64,000 nucleotides of DNA, from assembly GCA_963815495.1 (NCBI GenBank), contig CAWFGW010000011.1, positions 1 to 64,000 on the forward strand, given 5' to 3'. The notes under the pieces are model-generated. The model was not told where the DNA came from and searched no databases. It saw only the letters and a list, made by a program, of their open reading frames with translations. Source of the stretch: CAWFGW01 sp963815495 (GTDB lineage Bacteria; Bacteroidota; Bacteroidia; Cytophagales; JAAEPT01). A program made the translations under genes and the position numbers. This document shows positions 9,841 through 17,224 of the stretch, one piece after another. Within the stretch, counting starts at the first letter, position 1; every line of letters starts with the position of its first letter.

Positions 9841-9880
9841 TACCACTTTCTACCACCTTCCCCCACTTTATACCACTAAA
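9841..9880 (-). promoter_or_regulatory. MraZ-box operator: four tandem 10-bp repeats
   Basis: Plus-strand decamers taccactttc, taccaccttc, ccccacttta and taccactaaa follow one another without spacing. On the coding strand each contains GTGG in exact 10-bp phase. MraZ is known to bind three or more direct repeats with helical-turn spacing upstream of mraZ (TGGGN-type in Escherichia, AAAGTG-type in mollicutes). Copy number, phase, core and position just upstream of the -7 element all fit. The assignment is inference from that similarity. Confidence 0.75.
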
Positions 9881-10644
9881 CGAGTTCAAAGTTTTCCACA
9901 AATGCAAATTTTCTGGTAATAAAATGTAGACAACGATGTGAATTAGTTGTTAACTACCTAAAAGTCAATCAAAATACAAATCAACATAATTTGTGGGAGT
10001 AAATCCCATTATTTTTGAATTTAGGCTAAAACTCCTCAAAAAAGATAGGCGGGATTATATTTCCCACTCCTACCTTAATAAAAAAACAATTCGTGCTGAT
10101 TTATTAATCGTTGAAATAGCTGAAAAACAAGTATTAAACAGAAGCTTATACAACGCAGCGACAACCTTCTAGAGTAGTGTTTAGGTTAATAACCTAGGTT
10201 CGAGATAAGAATTCTAATTTTCTGTAAACTAAGACGTCTTTGCGCCTGTCCCGTTTCCGAACGGGAAGGAAGGAGACCCGAAAACTATTGGGACGACTGA
10301 CGTGGTAATCTGTTGAACAATGTACTCTCTTAGTTTATCAATAATTCGTTGCTTCGATGGGAAGATTGCCGCGCTTCATTTCATTCCGCTCGCAATGACG
10401 TTCGTTTTTTTCTATCGAACTCAGGTTGAAAGTAAAAAGTAATTTGTGGGAGCAGTAACAGTGTCTAAAAATGATATTAAAATTTGTCTAAAATCCATGA
10501 TTTAAGGTTACGTCTCGAAGCTCGCTAGTTTTTGTCACGACAGTTTACCAATACCTAAGTGAAGTGCGGCAATCTTTCCACTGTAAAAAAGAATCTTGGC
10601 TTACGACAGGAGATTCTGCATCGGGGTGCGGATGCTTAAAAAAA
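9881..10644. other. Intergenic stretch without a gene
   Basis: AT-rich DNA between the mraZ operator and the DUF502 remnant. No convincing open reading frame is seen. It holds a 6-bp-stem GC hairpin at 10250-10265 (cccgtt/aacggg), a small palindrome aagacgtctt at 10231-10240, and one copy of a dispersed repeat at 10346-10400. Confidence 0.6.
10346..10400 (-). repeat. Dispersed intergenic repeat, copy 1
   Basis: 55 bp nearly identical, in inverted orientation, to 41746-41800. The shared core on the plus strand here contains gattgccgcgcttcatttc followed by attccgctcgcaatgacg. Its left third (cgttgcttcgat) also recurs at 20044. It is non-coding and sits between genes each time. Confidence 0.8.
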
Positions 10645-11058
10645 TCAACTTGCTTGCTTAATATCCATTCCATTTTCAGCACTCATCGAATGCACAACCT
10701 CCGATGAGTCATTTTTAACTTTATATTTTAAAATAGTACTTGAACCTGCACCACATCCAAAAATTGAACGCATCGTATCTTCTACACTTGCATCAATTTT
10801 AGTTAGTTGGTCTTGTTCTACATGGTAAATATTCCCTGATGCAGGATTAGGTCCAGTCGGTACAAATACGGTATAACTCCCATTATCGTGTTCATCCGTA
10901 ATAAAAGCAGTCATCAAAGTTTCATTGTTATATAAACGAACTACAGCTACTGATGAAAAAGGTGTTCTTTTGCTTCCCCGAAATTGCATAATGGTTTGTT
11001 TAATCATTTTATAACCTGGAATTCTCATCAATAACTTTAATTCTAATTTTTCATACAT
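10645..11058 (-). CDS. DUF502 family, C-terminal open fragment
   Basis: 137-residue open part of the frameshifted DUF502 gene, starting at an internal Met (MYEKLELKLLMRIPGYK). It includes the conserved soluble region with VPTGPNPASGN. Taken alone it would lack both membrane helices, so this start is probably not the natural one. Confidence 0.6.
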   Translation of the reverse strand: MYEKLELKLLMRIPGYKMIKQTIMQFRGSKRTPFSSVAVVRLYNNETLMTAFITDEHDNGSYTVFVPTGPNPASGNIYHVEQDQLTKIDASVEDTMRSIFGCGAGSSTILKYKVKNDSSEVVHSMSAENGMDIKQAS

Positions 11059-11311
11059 CTCTTTACCAATTTTAGTTTTGGTATAGTAACCAACTAAGAA
11101 ACAAATAGTTAAAAAACAAGTGACAACAATTACATGAGCAACAATAACAGAGACACTTGTGTGATTTATTAAAGAATTAGTGAAATGGTCTTAATATCTT
11201 TACTATAAAAGCAGCTATCCAGTTAAATACAGTGAAGATAATTAATAAAGGGAGGAGAATTGTTAAGCCAGTTAACAATGTGGATTGCATAAATTTTAGT
11301 GTGTTTTTCAT
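10645..11311 (-). pseudogene. DUF502 membrane protein, split by a one-base frameshift
   Basis: Reading from an ATG at 11309-11311, 40 codons encode a typical DUF502 N-terminus with a membrane helix (LLTGLTILLPLLIIFTVF), reaching KIL at 11192. One extra A (11191-11194 region) then throws the frame to a stop. Dropping it continues as DHFTNSLINH, a second membrane helix, and the downstream frame to a stop at 10645. The repaired protein is about 221 residues, the normal family length. The C-terminal part shows SVAVVRLYNN, FVPTGPNPASGNIYHV and SVEDTMRSIFGCG, hallmarks of DUF502. Function is unknown. It is either a recent pseudogene or a sequence error. Confidence 0.75.
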
Positions 11312-11440
11312 ATAAAGAGATTTAGCTGTGTATAGACAAGATACACGCCAACTTATAAAAAAATGGATCTTAACATTTTAAAAATAATTCAACTGGTGAT
11401 TTTCAACCATTTGATAAAAAACCCACTCATACATACTCGC

Positions 11441-11472
11441 GAATATTTGTAGACAAAAATCTACAAATATTC
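11441..11472. terminator. 13-bp perfect inverted repeat after the GH8 gene
   Basis: gaatatttgtaga (11441-11453), a 6-nt loop, and tctacaaatattc (11460-11472) form a perfect AT-rich hairpin 15 bp past the stop of the giant minus-strand gene. It has no run of T directly after it on that strand, so it is a weak terminator candidate or an mRNA-stabilising 3' hairpin. Confidence 0.45.
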
Positions 11473-11487
11473 ACACCCACTTCTTTA

Positions 11488-13770
11488 TTACCTGGTCACG
11501 GTAACCGCCCCAGTCATAATTTTGGTAAACACTTCTTCGGGATCTCTCAGGTCTATCATGTAGTAGTATGTTCCTACTGGCACTGGCTCGGAGTCATACA
11601 TCCCATCCCATTCGTTGCCTGTATAGTTACCGTTCTTTTCGTACAACAGCGCTCCCCATCGATTGAAGATTTGTACATACGCATCCGGATACTTAATCAA
11701 CGCTGCTATCTCCCACTTATCATTGATTTGGTCGCCATTCGGACTAAAGGCATTTGGTATTAAAAACGGCTCTAACGAACGAATCAACAAACTATCCGTG
11801 TATTCACAGTCTGCCAGGGTGCTGTTCACATCTCGCATGGTAGCTACCAGCTGATAGTTGCCTTTCTCGGGGGCCACTCCTATCATTTGATAGCCTGTTT
11901 GACTGATGATATCTATCCCTCTGAATGGATCATAACTGACCGCATAATCGCCTTGTTCGTTGGGTGTGATTTGCACTGCAAATGGCTTGGTTTTATATAC
12001 AATATATTCTTCAGCATTGAAGCTAAAACCGGTAGTGCCATATACGGTCACATCTACGGTGTTGGTGGCTGTAGCAGCCCCACATGCATCGTTGTTGTTT
12101 ACCTCTAAACTGTATCGACCTGCCACAGCTTTACTTGCAACCAGATTTAAAGGATTGGTATTGTTCGGGAGTACTTTCCCATCCCGTTTCCAAATATAGT
12201 TCGCCCGTATACTATCACTCGATAAGGAAAGAGGGGCTCCTGCACAGAGCTCAATCGTAGTGACTCCGTTGTTAATGGACGTTACTGGAACCTTGTTGAT
12301 GGTAATCGTTTTTCTGGTTTCTTCACTTCGCTTTTCACCACAACTTCCTCCTGTGATACCTGCCGAGAGTCTAATTTCTACCGTGTCAGCTGTTTGGGTA
12401 GAAAAGTCGATGGTAAGTTCACCAGTGGTATTGGTTAACTCTTGTCCGTTTACTTTCCAGTAGTAGTTGTCTACTGATTCTGTACTGCTTGCCTTAAAGG
12501 TGATTTGTTCATCTTCACAATAGGCTAAATCGCCATCAATACTTACTGTGAAGTCATCTTGTTGATTGGAAACTGTGATGGTTAACGCTTCGGAACTAAC
12601 CTCTACCAGTGTCACACACGCTTTGTCAGAGGTTAGTAGTACAGAAACTTTATCATTATTAGTTAAGCTTGTGGTTTTGAAGGTGGTGCCTGTTTCACCA
12701 GCTACATCACTCCCGTTAATTTGCCATTGGTAGCTTGGGTTATCTCCCTGGTTTATTTCGGAGGTGATGTTATAGGTCACCTCATCGCCTGCACAGATGG
12801 TGCTTTCGCTTGCATTAATTGTGATGTTTGGAGTGGTGGATGGGGTGATGGTGACATCCACTTCGGTAGACTGTCCTCCTGTTGGGAAACAGCTGTTTAC
12901 TGGCGTTACTTTTACTTTTGTACTGGTGGTAAAGTTATTTATCACCACTTGGCTTCCGTCTGCGGGGGTGGCTACCGTAGCGCCTGTGACTTCCCAAAAG
13001 TAACTACTTGCTCCTGTTACAGGGTCTATTTTATACCCACCACTCGCTCCTTCGCACAATTCGGTGTCTGCTTGGGTGAATGGACCTGCTACGGGTGCTT
13101 TGGTGGTCGTGATTTCCACTTCGGCTTGAGCTTGATCATTACTTGGGTTTTTACAACTCGCATTCGAAATCACTTCTACACGGTAGGTTTTGGTGCCCTC
13201 AAAGGTGAAGCTTGGTGTCTTATTACCACTCTGGGCTGGTTGTTCTACATCGTCTACAAACCAGGTAATTTGTGGGCTTGGACCAGCGTCTACTACTTTG
13301 GCAGTGAGTGTTTGAATAGCCCCTTCACACACTTCTGTTAGTGGTTCAATTGTTACTTTTGGCTCGATGTTGTCTTGAATTTCTACAAGTGATTCGGTTG
13401 GGAGTCCTGCCCCACAGTCGTTGCTTGGGGTGACTTTTACGGTGTAGTCTGTGGTACCTGGGTTCACATCTATCTGCGTGACACCTATAAAGCTTCCACT
13501 GACTGGTGCGCCCGTAACGGACCAAAAGAAACTGGTGGCTGCAGGTTGGATGTCTACACTATCCACTTCATACGTCTCCGCAGTTGGACTATTCGCACAC
13601 ACCGAACCGGAGCCATTTATGTCTACTTGACCCGGTTTGTCGGAAACGGTTACAGGTAAGGTTACTGGTGTTCCTGCACCGCAGTTAGCATTTACTGGAG
13701 TTACCGCTAGTGTATAGTCGCCTGTTGCTGTCCACGCTACGACCACTTGATTAGCGATTTCGCTTTTCAA
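11488..13770 (-). CDS. Fragment: Ig-like repeats and T9SS type B sorting domain
   Basis: 760 residues, the C-terminal part of the GH8 giant. About eight Ig/PKD-like repeats, each with a Cys near the start of the repeat (VCANSPTAETYEV, ICAGDEVTYNI, LCAGAPLSLSS). The last ~90 residues are a gliding-motility-associated (type B) T9SS C-terminal domain: FLIPNAFSPNGDQINDKWEI, VQIFNRWGALLYEKNG, GTYYYMIDLRDPEE, ending in GAVTVTR. This predicts outer-membrane export and surface attachment. The Met chosen is internal; the natural frame extends upstream to about 13857. Confidence 0.8.
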   Translation of the reverse strand: MKSEIANQVVVAWTATGDYTLAVTPVNANCGAGTPVTLPVTVSDKPGQVDINGSGSVCANSPTAETYEVDSVDIQPAATSFFWSVTGAPVSGSFIGVTQIDVNPGTTDYTVKVTPSNDCGAGLPTESLVEIQDNIEPKVTIEPLTEVCEGAIQTLTAKVVDAGPSPQITWFVDDVEQPAQSGNKTPSFTFEGTKTYRVEVISNASCKNPSNDQAQAEVEITTTKAPVAGPFTQADTELCEGASGGYKIDPVTGASSYFWEVTGATVATPADGSQVVINNFTTSTKVKVTPVNSCFPTGGQSTEVDVTITPSTTPNITINASESTICAGDEVTYNITSEINQGDNPSYQWQINGSDVAGETGTTFKTTSLTNNDKVSVLLTSDKACVTLVEVSSEALTITVSNQQDDFTVSIDGDLAYCEDEQITFKASSTESVDNYYWKVNGQELTNTTGELTIDFSTQTADTVEIRLSAGITGGSCGEKRSEETRKTITINKVPVTSINNGVTTIELCAGAPLSLSSDSIRANYIWKRDGKVLPNNTNPLNLVASKAVAGRYSLEVNNNDACGAATATNTVDVTVYGTTGFSFNAEEYIVYKTKPFAVQITPNEQGDYAVSYDPFRGIDIISQTGYQMIGVAPEKGNYQLVATMRDVNSTLADCEYTDSLLIRSLEPFLIPNAFSPNGDQINDKWEIAALIKYPDAYVQIFNRWGALLYEKNGNYTGNEWDGMYDSEPVPVGTYYYMIDLRDPEEVFTKIMTGAVTVTR

Positions 13771-13814
13771 GATAGCCCCTGTTGGTATAGTCCACTGGTA
13801 AGTGTTTGCACCTG

Positions 13815-14144
13815 TTACATTGTTGAGGGTGTAAGTAATGTCTTCGCCCAGGCATATTGTCCTCCTGATTGGTCATCGGTCAAGGTAGCGGTGTTTTGGG
13901 CTGGTTTATCGGAGACGATGATCGCTAGTTTTTGGGTGCTTGTACCACAGTCGCTATTCGCAGTCACGCGAATGGTGTCTTCTACTAGTCCTGTGGCTGT
14001 CACTTCGATGGTTTCGGTGGTGCTTGTACCGGTTAGTCCTGACGGCAATGTCCAGGTATAATTGGTGGCTCCGGCTAAGGCTGGAACACTATAGGTGGTG
14101 GACGTGCCTACGCAAATCACTTGACTTCCGGTAATAGTTCCCAA
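13815..14144 (-). CDS. Fragment: Ig/PKD-like repeats of the GH8 giant
   Basis: 109 residues (apparent TTG start, really an internal codon). Repeat sequence TYSVPALAGATNYTWTLPSG is typical of PKD-like domains in T9SS cargo. A missing base near 13857 shifts it out of frame after DDQSGGQ; the neighbouring frame resumes with CLGEDITYTLNNVTGANTYQ. Confidence 0.5.
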   Translation of the reverse strand: MGTITGSQVICVGTSTTYSVPALAGATNYTWTLPSGLTGTSTTETIEVTATGLVEDTIRVTANSDCGTSTQKLAIIVSDKPAQNTATLTDDQSGGQYAWAKTLLTPSTM

Positions 14145-14241
14145 GTCACCTATACCTTGGGTAATGGTGATGGGATAGGTGTTTGTCGCAGTACAACCGT
14201 CTTGATTGACTTCTACTGTTATATCGCCTGATTGGGCACTA

Positions 14242-14424
14242 CTACTGTAGGTAATGGTAGTTTGATCGGTGGTACTGCCATCGGTAGTAGCGCCTGTTGG
14301 GACGGTCCAGGTATAAGTGGCTCCTAGCTATTGGAGTGGTGATTTTGTAGGTTTCGGAGGTATTGCTACACACGGTTTGCAGTCCTGTAAGGGTTGGGGT
14401 TGGTGGCTGTGGTTTTACTGTCAC
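14242..14424 (-). CDS. Fragment: Ig-like repeat of the GH8 giant
   Basis: 60-residue open piece (PTPTLTGLQTVCSNTSETYK...) leading to a break at about 14330. There gctaggagcc (coding strand) has one extra A; without it the repeat continues as GATYTWTVPTGATTDGS and runs into the next fragment. Confidence 0.5.
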   Translation of the reverse strand: MTVKPQPPTPTLTGLQTVCSNTSETYKITTPIARSHLYLDRPNRRYYRWQYHRSNYHYLQ

Positions 14425-14429
14425 ACTTA

Positions 14430-15522
14430 TGGTGGTGTCATCACTTAGTGCGCCATCGGTTACCGTTAAAGTAATGTCGTGGATGCCTTCGGGTAAGGTG
14501 ATATCATGAGGACCTTCAGTGGTTTCGGTTTGTTGACCTGCAAAGTCCCAAGTGTAACTGTGCCACCAGTACTGATGTTCGTGAAGTTATCGCTTCTCCT
14601 TCACACACCGTACTAGCGGAGATTTTAATAATTGCCTTTAGCGCACAGCCCTGAAGTAAATTCTAAAGGTGTTAATGGAGTTGTGCAACCGTTTAAAGTG
14701 CAATTGCTTCTATTTGTCCGTTAAGCACTCCAAAGTCTACCGTGTAGTAGCACCTGTATGGGTTTGCGGGGTCGCATCGGTGGCGGTGGTGCTCCAGTTA
14801 AAGGTTGTCGTATTGCCGCCTGTCACGGTATATTCCTCCCTGTCGCCTGGCAGTCTCGGGGTTTGGTTTCCGGTGATGGTGCCTGCTTCTACTGTCGTTA
14901 TTGCAATGCTATGAGCTTACTTCAGGGCTTTCACACCCTTGCGCATCGTTGCCTTTAGTGTATCGTCACATCTTCGGTAGTCGTGAAGTACGTTAACCTG
15001 GTTTTGATCTACTCCTTCACTGGTGGTAGTGCTGTGCCTTCAAAGTGGCGCCCGACTGTGAAGTCCAACTCTACGTGCTTCCTGTGGTGGGTGGGGTGGT
15101 CATGTCACCGTACTTGCCGCCAGGTTGTCGGTTGTCCGTGATTACGGGGGTGGATGGGGCGCTGGGTCCATCCACTAAAGTTAAAGCCGTAAGGTTATCG
15201 GGACAGATCCGTGTGACCACAATCACCTTCTGCAATACCAGAGCCACAGTTGCCTGATAAGATTATTGAAGCTGTAGAAGTGTTGCTCACAATTATCGAT
15301 GCTGTAGGCAACGATAGGTAGTGGAAGCGGTAAACCTGGAGTTTGACTGTCTTCCGAATAGCGCTCCAAAACCGTCTTCAGTCACTATCTAATGTACCAT
15401 GACCACAGGTGTAGTGATTGTTACTGGTAACCTCTTCTGACTGTTTTACACGTTGCGCATCTGCTGGGTCGCTGATGACTACATAATAGGGTCCTGTAGC
15501 GCTTGCTTCAAAGGTATGATCG
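14430..15522 (-). other. Heavily frameshifted coding stretch of the GH8 giant
   Basis: No long frame is open, but short in-frame pieces of Ig/PKD-like repeat sequence jump between frames every 60-150 bp, for example a piece reading STVCEGEAIT and another reading GIHDITLTVTDGALSD. This is coding DNA with dense indels, not an intergenic region. It is the most damaged part of the gene. Confidence 0.6.
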
Positions 15523-17172
15523 TCAGACGCAGCTTGAACGCTGCCCGTCTGCATCAAAAAATTCGTATTGCCAGCCGCCTGTTGGTGCGGTGCCTGTGGC
15601 TACAGCGGTTAATAACACCTTGTCTGGGGAGCAGGCTGTGCCTGTGCTTGGGTTGGGGGTTAGGGTGGCTGTGGTTGGGGTAAGGCAGGTGGGGATTGAT
15701 CCGCAGGTGATTTCATAACAATCACCGTATAAATTCTCTTCAACCCCTAGCGTATTGACGTAGGCGATATTGGTGATAGCAGAACAATTATCATAAACTC
15801 CTTCCCAAGTTAAAGTTGCTGTTTGACCATAAAGCATGGCATTTGAAGCTCCACTTCCTGAATTGAACTGCCATTTAATTTCTCCAGCGTTTAAAACACC
15901 TGAGTTAGATATTGCTGTTGGGTTTATAATTCCATCTGGTATTGAATCACTTATTACAACATTGAAAGCGGCATCTAGGTGCGTTCGCCAATTGGTAACT
16001 GTATGAGAAGCATAAGCATTATCAGTAAATAATCCATGTGAGACGCCAGCATAACCTGCTTTAACTGGAATCCCTGTTTGAACAATGGATGGGGCGCCTG
16101 AAATTGGGTCTCCAGTAGTCACCAACCACATACTTAATGTCTCCCCTGCTAATTGTATCCTAAAATCAAAATAAGAAGCAAAAAAGGGGATTGAAAATGG
16201 AGAAGCATTCAATTTTGTATTTCCATCATAAATATCAACGGTTGTAGGGTTTGAACCACCATCTGAATTTAACCTGATATAAATATCATCACGTACTATA
16301 AAGGCAAAATCTCCTTCACTCGGAGATAATTGAATTGTACCTTCTATCCCATTTCCTAAGGTATTTGTTCCATAGGAGTAATTGTAAAAAGCTTTTCCTA
16401 CTGAAAATCCTTGTGTGATTAATTGTCCATTTTCAATTAAAAAATTACCATTTTCCAAATCCAAAGCCCAGTCATCTGAATCGTTCAGCGTTGCACTAGC
16501 AATACTGCCTAAAGTCTGGGTAAATTCCATTGAATAGTTAACTATTTCACCAACGGTATAGCTGTTTTTATCGGATGTTTTAATAAATGTAGTCGGTTCA
16601 GGACAAACAGACACAGGTTTGCAGGTAACTGATATGGATGTAGAACTGTTAATTGGAGACTCGGCACTACCCTGCATCCAAGCTTTATTTGTAATTTCAC
16701 CTTCACTACCAGGACAACTACCCTCCACTGTTGCAGTATATATAATAGAGTCTTTTTGATTAATCAACATTTTAGGAATTGCCCATCGTATGACTGTTCT
16801 TCCTCCAGTAATTGTTGTAGTTGTGGCACTTATACCCAAAGGATTGTTTCGTATAAAATTTTTAAAAACAACCCCTTCAGGCAAGGTGTCTGTAATCGTC
16901 ACATTTTCAATATCACGTCCTGGAGCAGGGCCATTCCCCATTACTCTACGCCAAACATACCCATCCCACTCTTCTACTAAAATATTGGTAACAAGCTTAT
17001 CTGAAGTTTCGCAAGCACTCTGATGCCAACTATCAATCGGAACATCTAAATTGTTGGGATCGGAGTAATCTGGTGTAATGGGGAAAAACAGCCCTTTATC
17101 ATCATCTACAAAATCACCATCCCAACTCCAATCATCGGTCCAATCTACAGCTGAATTGTTACTGGTAAACAT
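15523..17172 (-). CDS. Fragment: DUF11-like and lectin-like middle part of the GH8 giant
   Basis: 549 residues in the frame that continues the upstream fragment. The true reading probably enters from 17225 without a Met start. Contains a DUF11-type domain (NVTITDTLPEGVVFKNFIRN) and, at about residues 210-380, a beta-rich segment with IRLNSDGGSNPTTVDIYDG that could be a concanavalin-like fold, then more Cys-containing repeat sequence. It ends in an artificial stop after DGQRSS; a neighbouring frame continues as ASDDHTFEASATGPYYVV. Confidence 0.6.
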   Translation of the reverse strand: MFTSNNSAVDWTDDWSWDGDFVDDDKGLFFPITPDYSDPNNLDVPIDSWHQSACETSDKLVTNILVEEWDGYVWRRVMGNGPAPGRDIENVTITDTLPEGVVFKNFIRNNPLGISATTTTITGGRTVIRWAIPKMLINQKDSIIYTATVEGSCPGSEGEITNKAWMQGSAESPINSSTSISVTCKPVSVCPEPTTFIKTSDKNSYTVGEIVNYSMEFTQTLGSIASATLNDSDDWALDLENGNFLIENGQLITQGFSVGKAFYNYSYGTNTLGNGIEGTIQLSPSEGDFAFIVRDDIYIRLNSDGGSNPTTVDIYDGNTKLNASPFSIPFFASYFDFRIQLAGETLSMWLVTTGDPISGAPSIVQTGIPVKAGYAGVSHGLFTDNAYASHTVTNWRTHLDAAFNVVISDSIPDGIINPTAISNSGVLNAGEIKWQFNSGSGASNAMLYGQTATLTWEGVYDNCSAITNIAYVNTLGVEENLYGDCYEITCGSIPTCLTPTTATLTPNPSTGTACSPDKVLLTAVATGTAPTGGWQYEFFDADGQRSSCV

Positions 17173-17224
17173 CCGCCAAACATTTTTAAAGGAGGCTAAT
17201 CCCCCTTTATGAATTTTATCAGGA

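Noticed and set aside
12721..13341. 206-codon open frame on the plus strand inside the GH8 giant
   Set aside because: It is antisense to clearly coding Ig-repeat sequence, has no recognisable domain, and is rich in Cys/Gly/Trp as expected from the complement of that coding sequence.
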